A stretch of 64,000 nucleotides of DNA from Comamonas koreensis (GTDB taxonomy: Bacteria; Pseudomonadota; Gammaproteobacteria; Burkholderiales; Burkholderiaceae_C): positions 3,224,001 to 3,288,000 of the forward strand of contig NZ_CP043575.1 of NCBI RefSeq assembly GCF_014076495.1. The letters run 5' to 3'. Below, in pieces: positions 53,874 to 62,194 of this stretch (the first letter of the stretch is position 1; each line of letters starts with the position of its first letter). Under the pieces are notes generated by a model. That model was given only the letters and a program-made list of their open reading frames with translations, made no database searches and had not been told where the DNA came from. The position numbers and the translations under genes are program-made.

Positions 53874-54407
53874 ATGAACGCCAATCCCAACCCACCTCCC
53901 TGGCAAAAAGACATTTTTCAGGCCATCAAGGATGCCGGCGTGCAGCAAGTGGCCTATGTGCCCGATGCCGGCCACGCCTATGTCATCAAAAGCGCGATCG
54001 CCGATCCCGAGATCACCGATGTGGCGCTGACCACCGAAGAAGAAGGCGTGGCCGTGGCCGCTGGCGCCTGGCTGGGCGGCCAGCGCGCGGTGCTGCTGAT
54101 GCAAAGCAGCGGTGTCGGCAACTGCATCAACATGTTCTCGCTGCTCAGCGCCGCCGACATCCCCTTTGTCACCATCGTCACAATGCGCGGTGAGTACGCC
54201 GAGTTCAACCCCTGGCAAGCGCCGATGGGCCGGGCCACGCAGGCGGCGATGGAGCTGATGGGCATCCATGTGATGCGCGTGCGCCGCCCCGAAGATGCGC
54301 AGGAGGTCGTCAGCGCGGCGCTCGATGGCGCCTTCATGGCCGGCGCCCGCATCGCCGTGTTGATTGGCCAGGACGTGATCGGCCGCAAGAAATGGGAGAG
54401 AAAGTAA
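53874..54407 (+). CDS. TPP-dependent 2-oxoacid decarboxylase, alpha (PYR) subunit; sulfopyruvate-decarboxylase-like
   Basis: 177 residues forming only the N-terminal PYR half of a thiamine-diphosphate decarboxylase. The cofactor-activating glutamate lies in LTTEEEGVAVAAGAWLGG (about 53-70), and LLMQSSGVGNCINMFSLL plus GEYAEFNPWQAPMG match the alpha subunit of sulfopyruvate decarboxylase (ComD) and phosphonopyruvate decarboxylases. It needs the beta subunit encoded next, with which it shares a TAATG junction. The start has a GGAAAG site. The real substrate is unknown. Confidence 0.8.
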   Translation: MNANPNPPPWQKDIFQAIKDAGVQQVAYVPDAGHAYVIKSAIADPEITDVALTTEEEGVAVAAGAWLGGQRAVLLMQSSGVGNCINMFSLLSAADIPFVTIVTMRGEYAEFNPWQAPMGRATQAAMELMGIHVMRVRRPEDAQEVVSAALDGAFMAGARIAVLIGQDVIGRKKWERK

Positions 54408-55003
54408 TGCAGACCCGCGAGAATTCCGCCGCCATGGACCGCCGCCTGTTTGTCGCGCGCCTGCTGGTCAAAACCCCCGAGGCGCTGGTCGTCACCGGCC
54501 TGGGCTCGGCCTCCTACGATGTGTTTGCCGCCAGTGACCGTGACCACAACTACTACCTCTGGGGTGCGATGGGCGGCGCCTCGTCGGTGGCCCTGGGCAT
54601 TGCGCTGGCCCAGCCCACGCGCCCGGTAGTGGTCATCACCGGCGACGGCGAGCAGATGATGGGCATTGGCAGCCTGGCCACGATTGCCGCCAAGTCGCCC
54701 GCCAACCTCAGCATCGTCGTGCTGGACAACGGCCACTACGGCGAGACTGGCATGCAAAAGAGCCATAGCAGCCTGGGCACCGACCTGGTGGCCGTGGCGC
54801 GCGGCTTTGGCATTGCCCAGGTGCAGCAGCTGCGCACCTTGGACGAAGCCGATGCGCTGGCCGCGCATATCAACGCCCGCAAGGCCACCACCTTTGTGCA
54901 GGCGTTGATCCATGCCGATGAGCCGCCCCGCGCGCTGCCGCCGCGCGATGGCCCCTTCATCAAGAACCGCTTTCGCAGCGCGCTGGGCCTGCAGCCGTTC
55001 TAG
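54407..55003 (+). CDS. TPP-dependent 2-oxoacid decarboxylase, beta (PP) subunit; sulfopyruvate-decarboxylase-like
   Basis: 198 residues forming the C-terminal, diphosphate-binding half. The TPP/Mg motif starts GDGEQMM (79-85) and ends with the asparagine in VVLDNGHYGE (Asn108). WGAMGGASSVALGIALA contacts the cofactor. It resembles ComE and the C-terminal part of phosphonopyruvate decarboxylase. The product would be an aldehyde with one carbon fewer, which the aldehyde dehydrogenase encoded next could oxidise. A hairpin (AGGGATGC/GCATCCCT) follows the stop. Confidence 0.8.
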   Translation: MQTRENSAAMDRRLFVARLLVKTPEALVVTGLGSASYDVFAASDRDHNYYLWGAMGGASSVALGIALAQPTRPVVVITGDGEQMMGIGSLATIAAKSPANLSIVVLDNGHYGETGMQKSHSSLGTDLVAVARGFGIAQVQQLRTLDEADALAAHINARKATTFVQALIHADEPPRALPPRDGPFIKNRFRSALGLQPF

Positions 55004-55010
55004 CCATAGC

Positions 55011-55032
55011 AGGGATGCCGCCCGGCATCCCT
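55011..55032 (+). terminator. Hairpin between decarboxylase and aldehyde dehydrogenase genes
   Basis: AGGGATGC-CGCCCG-GCATCCCT, an 8-bp stem, with a weak T-rich tail (TTCTC). It may attenuate rather than fully stop transcription into the dehydrogenase gene. Confidence 0.45.
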
Positions 55033-55097
55033 TCTCAGCTCTATCCAGCTCTCTTCAGCACTAGCCAGCACCACCCAGAGCTGCCCTCAGCCATCGA

Positions 55098-56588
55098 ATG
55101 CCCTTTGCCATGAAACGCTACTCCCTTCAGATTGCCGGCCTGGCCCAGCCCCCCGCCAGCGGCCAATGGATTGCCAGCCTCAACCCCTACACGGGCGAAG
55201 CCTGGGCTGAAATACCCGATGGCAGCGCCGCCGATGTCGATGCGGCCGTGCAGGCGGCGCACCAAGCCTTTAGCAGCGGCGCCTGGCCGCAGCTGAGCGC
55301 GACCGAACGCGGCGCATTGCTGCGCAAGCTCGCCACCTTGATCGAGCGCGATGCCGAGAAGCTCGCCCGCACCGAAGTGATGGACAACGGCAAGCTGTTC
55401 GCCGAGATGCGCGGCCAGCTTCAGTACATCCCGCAGTGGTTCCACTACTACGCCGGCCTGGCCGACAAGGTGCAAGGGGCCACCTTGCCGCTGGACAAGA
55501 AAGGCTATTTCGCCTTTACCCGCCATGAGCCGCTGGGCGTAGTGGCTGCCATCACGCCCTGGAACTCCCCGCTGTTTCTGCTGGCCTGGAAGATTGCGCC
55601 GGCGCTGGCAGCCGGCTGCACGGTGGTGGTCAAGCCGTCCGAGTTCACCTCGGCCTCGACCCTGGAGTTTGCCGAGCTGTTCAATGAAGCTGGCTTTCCG
55701 CCCGGCGTGTTCAACGTGGTCACCGGCTATGGCGCGCAGGTGGGCAGCGCGCTGGTGGCGCACCCGCTGGTCGCCAAGGTCAGCTTCACCGGCTCCGATG
55801 TGACCGGCCGCGCGATCAACCAGGCGGCCGCCGGCCAGCTCAAGCATGCCTCCATGGAGCTGGGCGGCAAATCGCCCAACATCGTGTTTGCCGATGCCGA
55901 TCTGGAGCAGGCCATGTATGGTGCTATCTCGGGCATCTTTGCCGCCACGGGGCAAACCTGTATCGCCGGATCGCGGCTTTTGGTACAGCGCAGCATCCAC
56001 GATGCCTTTGTCGAGCGCCTGGTGGCTTTTGCCGCCACCGCCCGCATGGGCGACCCGATGAGCCTGGAGACCCAGGTCGGCCCGGTCACCACCCTGCCCC
56101 AGTACGAGAAAGTGCTGTCCTATATCGACATCGCCAAGGCCGAGGGTGCCCGGGTGGTGTTGGGAGGTGCGAAAGCCAGCCGCGCCGAATGCGGCAAGGG
56201 CTGGTTCATTGAGCCTACCATCCTCACCGGCGTGCACAACGGCATGCGCATTGCGCAGGAAGAGGTGTTTGGCCCGGTGCTGTCGGTGATCCCCTTTGAC
56301 GACGAGGCCGATGCGCTGCGCATTGCCAACGATGTGCGCTTTGGCCTGGCCGCTGCCGTCTGGACTAGCGATATCGGGCGCGCGCTGCGCATGTCCGAGC
56401 GCCTGCAGGCGGGCACCGTCTGGATCAACACCTACCGCGCCGTCAGCTTTATGGCGCCCTTTGGCGGCTACAAGGACTCGGGCCTGGGCCGCGAAAACGG
56501 CCAGAGCGCGATCTACGAATACCTGCAGACCAAGTCGGTCTGGATCAATAGCGGAGCGACCACGAGCAACCCCTTTGTACTGCGTTAG
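55098..56588 (+). CDS. NAD(P)-dependent aldehyde dehydrogenase
   Basis: 496 residues of the classical ALDH fold. PWNSPLF supplies the oxyanion asparagine (Asn156), SMELGGKSPNIV the general base (Glu254), and GQTCIAGSR the nucleophile (Cys288); VFGPVLSV is also intact. Its place after a decarboxylase suggests it oxidises the aldehyde that enzyme releases, for example sulfoacetaldehyde-type or malonic-semialdehyde-type products. Substrate is inferred from context only. ATG at 55110 is an alternative start. Confidence 0.85.
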   Translation: MPFAMKRYSLQIAGLAQPPASGQWIASLNPYTGEAWAEIPDGSAADVDAAVQAAHQAFSSGAWPQLSATERGALLRKLATLIERDAEKLARTEVMDNGKLFAEMRGQLQYIPQWFHYYAGLADKVQGATLPLDKKGYFAFTRHEPLGVVAAITPWNSPLFLLAWKIAPALAAGCTVVVKPSEFTSASTLEFAELFNEAGFPPGVFNVVTGYGAQVGSALVAHPLVAKVSFTGSDVTGRAINQAAAGQLKHASMELGGKSPNIVFADADLEQAMYGAISGIFAATGQTCIAGSRLLVQRSIHDAFVERLVAFAATARMGDPMSLETQVGPVTTLPQYEKVLSYIDIAKAEGARVVLGGAKASRAECGKGWFIEPTILTGVHNGMRIAQEEVFGPVLSVIPFDDEADALRIANDVRFGLAAAVWTSDIGRALRMSERLQAGTVWINTYRAVSFMAPFGGYKDSGLGRENGQSAIYEYLQTKSVWINSGATTSNPFVLR

Positions 56589-56655
56589 TTCCCGCGCCTA
56601 ACAGGTGACACAGAGCACCGCAGGCCTTTCGTTTAAAAACTCTAGGAGACAAACC

Positions 56656-57867
56656 ATGAGAAAAGCACACGGCCCCCTGACTGCCGCGGCACTGGCTACG
56701 GCCGCCCTGCTCGCCACCGGCGCGCAGGCCGCGCCCGACAAGGTCAAGATCGCCTTCATCACCGACATGTCGGGCCTGTACTCGGACTTTGATGGGCCCG
56801 GTGGCCTGGACGCGATCCGCATGGCCGTGGCCGATTTTGGCGGCGAGGTGCTGGGGCGCAAGATCGAGATCATCTCGGCCGACCACCAGAACAAGGCCGA
56901 CATCGCCGCATCGAAGGCGCGCCAATGGTGGGATAACGACAATGTCGACCTGATCATCGGAGGGTCGAACTCGGCCGTGTCGCTGGCAATCAGCAACCTG
57001 TCCAAGGACAAGAAAAAGGTGTTCATCAGCGCCGGCGCCGGTGCCGATTCGCTGACCGAAGAGGCCTGCCAGCCCTATATGGTGCGCTACACCTACTCCA
57101 CCTCAGCGCAGGCACGCGGCACTGCCGCCGCGCTGGTGGGCCAGGGCTACAAGGACTGGTACTTCCTCACGTCGGACTACGCCTTTGGCCACTCGATGGA
57201 GCAGGCCGCGATCAATGTGGTCAAGCAAACCGGCGGCAATGTGGTGGGCGCGATCCGCCATCCGCTCAGCACCTCCGATTTCTCGTCCTATGTGATGAAG
57301 GCGCAAAGCTCGGGCGCAAAGGTGATGGGCCTGGCCAATGGCGGCGGCGACACAATCAACGCCATCAAAACCGCCAAAGAGTTTGGCATTGACAAGAAGA
57401 TGAACGTGGCCGCGCTGATGGCCTTCATCACCGATATCCACAGCCTGGGCCTAGGCATCACCGGCGGCATGTACCTGACCGAGGGCTGGTACTGGGACAT
57501 GAGCGATGCCTCGCGCGCATTCTCCCAGCGCTTCTACGACAAGAACAAGAAGATGCCCACCACCTTCCAGGCGGGTGACTACTCGGCCACCACCACTTAC
57601 CTGAAGGCAGTGCAAAAGGCAGGCAGCACCGAGCCCGACCAGGTGATGGCCGCGCTCAAGTCGCTGCCCATCGATGACATGTTTGCCAAGGGCTACATCC
57701 GAGCCGATGGCGCCATGGTGCATGACATGTACCTGATGCAGGTGAAAAAGCCGGCCGAATCGACCAAGCCCTGGGACTACTACAAGGTGGTCAGCACCAT
57801 CCCGGGCGACAAGGCCTATGCACCGTCCAAGGAAGGTGCCTGCCCGCTACTCAAGCCTGCGGCCTGA
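56656..57867 (+). CDS. ABC transporter substrate-binding protein (branched-chain amino acid type)
   Basis: 403 residues with a signal peptide (LTAAALATAALLATGAQAAP) and a type I periplasmic-binding fold: KVKIAFITDMSGLYSDF at the start, VDLIIGGSNSAVSLAISNL, and WYFLTSDYAFGHSMEQAA. It belongs to the LivK-like family, whose members bind amino acids, aromatic acids and other small acids. No permease or ATPase genes adjoin it, so the transporter is shared or encoded elsewhere. A TAGGAG site fixes the start. It probably captures the substrate or an inducer of the locus. Confidence 0.85.
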   Translation: MRKAHGPLTAAALATAALLATGAQAAPDKVKIAFITDMSGLYSDFDGPGGLDAIRMAVADFGGEVLGRKIEIISADHQNKADIAASKARQWWDNDNVDLIIGGSNSAVSLAISNLSKDKKKVFISAGAGADSLTEEACQPYMVRYTYSTSAQARGTAAALVGQGYKDWYFLTSDYAFGHSMEQAAINVVKQTGGNVVGAIRHPLSTSDFSSYVMKAQSSGAKVMGLANGGGDTINAIKTAKEFGIDKKMNVAALMAFITDIHSLGLGITGGMYLTEGWYWDMSDASRAFSQRFYDKNKKMPTTFQAGDYSATTTYLKAVQKAGSTEPDQVMAALKSLPIDDMFAKGYIRADGAMVHDMYLMQVKKPAESTKPWDYYKVVSTIPGDKAYAPSKEGACPLLKPAA

Positions 57868-57947
57868 AGCCCGGCTCGCGCTTTCCGACTGACTGCGCTG
57901 CGCGCCCACCATGCGCGCAGCGCCACCTATTGCCTTGAGAGTGAGAC

Positions 57948-59372
57948 ATGAACGAGAACCTGATCAATGGCCAGTGGCTGGCCGGCGCCAGCACGATCCA
58001 AAGCTGGAACCCCTCTGACACCCGCGAACTGGTGGGCGAGTATGCGGCGGCCGATGCCCAGCAGATGCAGCAGGCCGTGGCCGCAGCGCGCGCCGCCTTT
58101 GGACGCTGGCAGCACACCACCACGCAGATGCGCTCGGACTTTTTGCAGCGCGTGTCCAACCAGATGATGGCGCAAAAGGAAAGCCTGGGCCTGCTGGTCT
58201 CGCGCGAAGCGGGCAAAACCTTGGCCGAAGGCCTGGGCGAGGTGGTGCGCGCCGCGCAGATCTTCCAGTTCTTTGCTGGCGAATGCCTGCGCTATGGCGG
58301 CGAGAGCCTGCCTTCGGTGCGGCCGGACATCGGCGTGCAGATCAGCCGCCATGCGCTGGGCGTCGTGAGCCTGATCACGCCCTGGAACTTTCCGATCGCC
58401 ATCCCCGCCTGGAAGATTGCCCCGGCGCTGGCCTTTGGCAACACCGTGGTGCTCAAGCCCTCGGAATACACGCCCGGCGTGGCCCATGCGCTCTTTCGCA
58501 TTCTCGATGAGCAAGGCCTGCTGCCGGGCGTGGCCAACCTGGTCAACGGCAGCGGCAAGCATGCGGCGCAGGGGCTGCTGAGCGGCGTCGATGCGGTGTC
58601 GTTTACCGGCAGCGTGCATGTGGGCCAGAGCATTGCGCAGACCGCCATCGGCGAGATGATCCGGCTGCAGCTGGAGATGGGTGGCAAGAACCCGCTGGTG
58701 GTGCTCGATGACGCCGACCTGGATGTGGCCGTGGAATGCGCACTCAACGGCGCCTTCTACTCGGCCGGCCAGCGCTGCACGGCGTCGAGCCGCCTCATCG
58801 TCACCGAGCGGGTGCATGACCGCTTTGTCGAGGCGCTGACGGCGCGCATGCGTGCCATGGTCGTCGGCAACAGCCTGGACAAGACCACGCAGATCGGGCC
58901 GGTCATCAACCAGTCGCAGTTCGACAAGATCCAGCACTACCTGGACCTGGGCAGGCGCGAAGGCGCCGAGCTGGTCGAAGGCGGCACGCCAGTGCAGGCG
59001 GCGACCCCGGGCTACTTTGTGCGGCCTGCCCTGCTCACCGCAACCCACAACGCCATGCGCATCAACCAGGAAGAGATTTTTGGCCCGGTCGCCAGCGTCA
59101 TCAAGGTCGCCGACTACGACGAGGCACTGGCCACCGCCAACGACACGCGCTACGGCCTGTCGGCCGGCATCTGTACCACCTCGTTGCGCGCTGCCAACCA
59201 CTTCCGCCTGCATGTGCGCAGCGGGCTGGCCATGGTCAACCTGCCCACCGCCGGGCTCGACTACCACGTGCCCTTTGGCGGCACGCGCGCCTCCAGCTAC
59301 GGCCCGCGCGAGCAAGGGCGCTATGCAGTCGATTTCTACACCAGCATCAAGACGGCCTACATCGCGTACTGA
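57948..59372 (+). CDS. Aldehyde dehydrogenase, semialdehyde type
   Basis: 474 residues, clearly distinct from the ALDH encoded 1.4 kb upstream. Asn147 (PWNFPI), Glu243 (LQLEMGGKNPLV) and Cys277 (GQRCTASSR) are present. The shorter length and PGYFVRPALLT, FGGTRASSYGPREQG and YTSIKTAYI features resemble 2-oxoglutarate semialdehyde or succinate semialdehyde dehydrogenases. In this context it might oxidise a C3 semialdehyde such as sulfolactaldehyde or tartronate semialdehyde, the same metabolite the next gene's product would reduce. Confidence 0.85.
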   Translation: MNENLINGQWLAGASTIQSWNPSDTRELVGEYAAADAQQMQQAVAAARAAFGRWQHTTTQMRSDFLQRVSNQMMAQKESLGLLVSREAGKTLAEGLGEVVRAAQIFQFFAGECLRYGGESLPSVRPDIGVQISRHALGVVSLITPWNFPIAIPAWKIAPALAFGNTVVLKPSEYTPGVAHALFRILDEQGLLPGVANLVNGSGKHAAQGLLSGVDAVSFTGSVHVGQSIAQTAIGEMIRLQLEMGGKNPLVVLDDADLDVAVECALNGAFYSAGQRCTASSRLIVTERVHDRFVEALTARMRAMVVGNSLDKTTQIGPVINQSQFDKIQHYLDLGRREGAELVEGGTPVQAATPGYFVRPALLTATHNAMRINQEEIFGPVASVIKVADYDEALATANDTRYGLSAGICTTSLRAANHFRLHVRSGLAMVNLPTAGLDYHVPFGGTRASSYGPREQGRYAVDFYTSIKTAYIAY

Positions 59373-59424
59373 GCCCTCTTTCCATTCCCATACCACTTAG
59401 AACTTTTCGCAGGAGACCCTCACC

Positions 59425-60339
59425 ATGACAGACAGCATCGGTTTTATCGGCCTGGGGCGCATGGGCCGCTCGATGGCCGCCAATCTGCAGAAAAAAGGCT
59501 TCAGCCTGTTGGTGGCCGACCTCAACCCCCAGGCCGTGGAGGCACTGGTCGCGCTGGGCGCCGAGGCCGCGAGCGTGCCCGACATTGCACGCCGCTGCTC
59601 GGTGGTCATCACCATGCTGCCGTCCTCGGTCGAGGTCGAGCAGATCGCCCAGGGTGCCGATGGCATCTTTGCCAACGCGCTGCCCGGCACCATCTTGCTG
59701 GACATGAGCACCATTGACCCGCTCGCCACCGACCGGCTCAGCAAAGCGGCCGCCGGCCGCCAGATAACCGTGGTCGACGCCCCAGTGGGGCGCCTGGCCG
59801 AGCATGCCGACCGGGGCGAGAGCCTGTTCATGGTGGGCGCGAGCGAGGCCGATTTCGCCAAGGTCAAACCGCTGCTCGATGCGATGGGCACCACTACCTA
59901 CCACTGCGGCCCGGTGGGCACAGGCGGGCGCACCAAGCTGGTCAACAACTATGTGGCCATCACCTTGTGCCAGGTCAATGCCGAGGCGCTGGCCCTGTCG
60001 CAGCGCTTTGGGCTCGACATCAGCAAAACCCTGCAGGTGCTCTTGGGTACCTCGGCCAACAATGGCCAGCTGCGCATGAACTTTCCCAACAAGGTGCTGG
60101 CTGGCGATACTTCGCCGGGCTTTACCATCGATCTGGCGCACAAGGATTTGTCACTGGTCATCAGCGCCGCGCACGCGGCGCGTGTGCCTATGCCCGTGGC
60201 CGCTGCCGTGCATGAGTCCTTTAGCCTGGCGCGTGCCAGCGCGTTTGGCGGTATCGATTTTTCCGGCATGGCCGATGTGGTCTGCGAGCTGGCCAAGATC
60301 GAGCGGCCCCGCGTGCCCAAGGGCTGGAAGCCCAGCTGA
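59425..60339 (+). CDS. Beta-hydroxyacid dehydrogenase, sulfolactaldehyde-reductase-like
   Basis: 304 residues. The Rossmann loop is IGFIGLGRMGRSMAANL, and the catalytic lysine is in RTKLVNNYVAI (Lys171). The substrate loop reads DAPVGRLAEHADRG instead of DAPVSGG, the usual form in 3-hydroxyisobutyrate and tartronate semialdehyde reductases. YihU-type sulfolactaldehyde reductases carry VGR here, with the arginine contacting the sulfonate; Arg123, Lys171 and Asn174 are conserved, but position 178 is Ala rather than the Ser I recall for YihU. PNKVLAGDTSPGFTIDLAHKDL is also YihU-like. The sulfonate assignment is a hypothesis. Confidence 0.8.
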   Translation: MTDSIGFIGLGRMGRSMAANLQKKGFSLLVADLNPQAVEALVALGAEAASVPDIARRCSVVITMLPSSVEVEQIAQGADGIFANALPGTILLDMSTIDPLATDRLSKAAAGRQITVVDAPVGRLAEHADRGESLFMVGASEADFAKVKPLLDAMGTTTYHCGPVGTGGRTKLVNNYVAITLCQVNAEALALSQRFGLDISKTLQVLLGTSANNGQLRMNFPNKVLAGDTSPGFTIDLAHKDLSLVISAAHAARVPMPVAAAVHESFSLARASAFGGIDFSGMADVVCELAKIERPRVPKGWKPS

Positions 60340-60367
60340 TCGCCGAGCAGCTGCAAGCCGCCCAGGA

Positions 60368-60392
60368 AGAAACGCCCGCCAGGGGCGTTTTC
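60368..60392. terminator. Bidirectional terminator after the dehydrogenase locus
   Basis: AAACGCCC-GCCAG-GGGCGTTT with TTTC following, between convergent genes. Confidence 0.8.
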
Positions 60393-60409
60393 TGCATCCG
60401 GCCCTTGGC

Positions 60410-61309
60410 TCAGAGCATCGATGCGCGGTGCGCCGCCACCCCGGCCATCGCCCCATCGGCCACCGACAGCGCAATGCTGCCCGCTGCACGCGCAGCATCG
60501 CCGCAGGCAAACACATTGGCTACGCTGGTCTGCTGCATTGCATCGACCTGCACATAGGGGCCCATCGGGCCATCGGCCAGCACGCATCCGAGCTGCTGGG
60601 CCACGGGGCTCGCGGGCGTGGTGCGGGGCTGCGTGAACAGGCCTTGCATAGCCAAGGTCCGGCCATCGGCCAGCACCACATCCGCCCAGCCATCGATGCG
60701 CAGCACCGGCGTGGCCTCGATCTGGGTGCCGCGCCGGGCAAACCCGACCAGATCCGCCTCCGTCGGCTCGTAGAGCCCGTTGAGGAACAAGGTGGTCGGG
60801 CCCCAATCGGGCAGCATCAGTGCATGGTGCTGGGCCAGTGGTGACGCGGCAATCACACCAATCGCGCCGCCGCCCACCTCATAGCCATGGCAGTACGGGC
60901 AATGGAACACGCTGCGGCCCCAGCGCTCGGCCAGGCCCGGCACGGCGGGCAGTTCATCGCGCACACCGGTGGCCAGCACCAGGCGGCGCGCCACCAGCAA
61001 CTGGCCCCCCACCTCCAAGGTCAGCTCGCCGCTAGGCAGTACCCGGGCCTGCCGGGCCTTGGCTTCGATCCAGCGCACGGTCGAGTATTGCAGCAATTGC
61101 GCACGCGCCTCTTGCCACAGCTGGGCAGGCGCCATGCCGTCGCGCGACAAAAAGCCGTGCGAGCTGCTGCCGGCCTCGTCCACAAAACGGTTGCGGCGCA
61201 GGCCCGCATCGACGACGGTGACCTGGCGGCGCGCCCGTGCCAGCTGCAACGCAGCCGACATACCGGCATAGCTGCCGCCGACGATGGCGAAATCAGTGTG
61301 CATGTCCAT
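60410..61309 (-). CDS. Thioredoxin-reductase-like FAD-dependent oxidoreductase
   Basis: 299 residues. The FAD fold begins FAIVGGSYAGMSAALQLARA, and a redox-active CPYC pair lies in VFHCPYCHGYEVGGG (Cys137, Cys140), where thioredoxin reductases have CxxC. VANVFACGDAA completes the FAD site. The nucleotide loop region (GAIGVIAASPLAQ) deviates from the usual GGGxxA, so the electron donor is uncertain. It starts inside the end of an Rrf2 regulator gene, forming a two-gene operon. Probably a disulfide reductase for an unknown partner. Confidence 0.82.
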   Translation of the reverse strand: MDMHTDFAIVGGSYAGMSAALQLARARRQVTVVDAGLRRNRFVDEAGSSSHGFLSRDGMAPAQLWQEARAQLLQYSTVRWIEAKARQARVLPSGELTLEVGGQLLVARRLVLATGVRDELPAVPGLAERWGRSVFHCPYCHGYEVGGGAIGVIAASPLAQHHALMLPDWGPTTLFLNGLYEPTEADLVGFARRGTQIEATPVLRIDGWADVVLADGRTLAMQGLFTQPRTTPASPVAQQLGCVLADGPMGPYVQVDAMQQTSVANVFACGDAARAAGSIALSVADGAMAGVAAHRASML

Positions 61310-61778
61310 GGTGGTCCTCTATACGGTGGGGGGTGGATGTTTTGGCCAGCCGGTGCGCACGCAGCGAAGCGCCGATCTGGGCAGACAGCTGCGCCAGGGT
61401 GATGCCGCCCAGCTGGGCCAGGAGCGAGGCCTCGGCCTCCTGCATCGCGCTGCGCAGCGAGCTGTTCACGACCTGTGCGACCAGGCACTCGGGGTGGTCC
61501 TCGCGAAAGCCAAGCGACACCAGCGCCGGTGCGCCCAGCGCCTGGTGGATATCGCGCAGCGTCGTCTCGCCCCAGCTGGGCGCAATCAGCCAGCCGCCCC
61601 CATGGCCCTTGCCGGACGAGACCATGCCCGCCTCGCGCAAGCCGGCCATCAAGCGCCGCAGCACCACTGGGTTGGTGTCCATGGTCTGCGCCAGGACCTC
61701 GGAGGTCAGCGGCGTCTGCGCCTCGGCCAGGTGCAGCAGCACATGGAGAACATCTGAAAACTGGCTGTTATGCTTCAT
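61293..61778 (-). CDS. Rrf2-family transcriptional regulator
   Basis: 161 residues. The Rrf2 winged helix spans about residues 1-75 (FSDVLHVLLHLAEAQTPLTS, NPVVLRRLMAGLREAGMVSS). The three-cysteine Fe-S ligand set of IscR is absent; a single cysteine in HPECLVAQVV lies where thiol-sensing Rrf2 members have a redox-sensitive residue. A histidine-rich tail ends the protein. It overlaps the thioredoxin-reductase-like gene by 17 bases, and an operator-like palindrome overlaps its start, suggesting redox-dependent autoregulation. Confidence 0.85.
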   Translation of the reverse strand: MKHNSQFSDVLHVLLHLAEAQTPLTSEVLAQTMDTNPVVLRRLMAGLREAGMVSSGKGHGGGWLIAPSWGETTLRDIHQALGAPALVSLGFREDHPECLVAQVVNSSLRSAMQEAEASLLAQLGGITLAQLSAQIGASLRAHRLAKTSTPHRIEDHHGHAH

Positions 61779-61797
61779 GCAACTATTGTAGTTACAT
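61777..61797. promoter_or_regulatory. Operator-like inverted repeat at the Rrf2 start codon
   Basis: ATGCAACTA-TTG-TAGTTACAT, a 9-bp inverted repeat with one mismatch, overlaps the first codon of the Rrf2 gene and extends upstream. Rrf2 dimers commonly bind AT-rich dyads of this type. Confidence 0.55.
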
Positions 61798-62194
61798 GAA
61801 ATGAATCTGTGCCATCAGCTCTGCAAAGAACCATTACCCCCGCTAAGGTCAAGCGCTTGTTGTGATTTCTATCGACCTTGCAAGTTTTTGTCGGTTCTCC
61901 ATGGGTTTTGAATTTTTCTCACTGAAGTTTGAACTCGGAGCGTTTTGAGCTCAGCCCGAGGGTGTGCAGGGGCGGCTTCCAGCCTGTCGCCGGCCCGTGA
62001 GACTGCTGATGCGCCTGGTCCATTCGAAACTAGGATGGCGGCTATCGGCCGGTAGAGGACAGCCGCAAGGCAGCTCCGATAGACGACTTCAGGCTGATTG
62101 CTGCCGGTCAGAATGCGGCATCGAACAGCCGCTGACGTCGAAACCTGCCAATCGCCATTGCCATACGCTTTTCCGTAAGGCATCACCGTTTTTC
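61798..62194. other. Non-coding region beside a pseudogene
   Basis: About 400 bases without a convincing gene. Short open frames on both strands lack ribosome sites and protein-like composition. The segment looks like remnant DNA joined to the decayed gene that follows. The Rrf2 promoter should lie in the first 60 bases. No RNA gene or terminal repeats were recognised. Confidence 0.4.
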
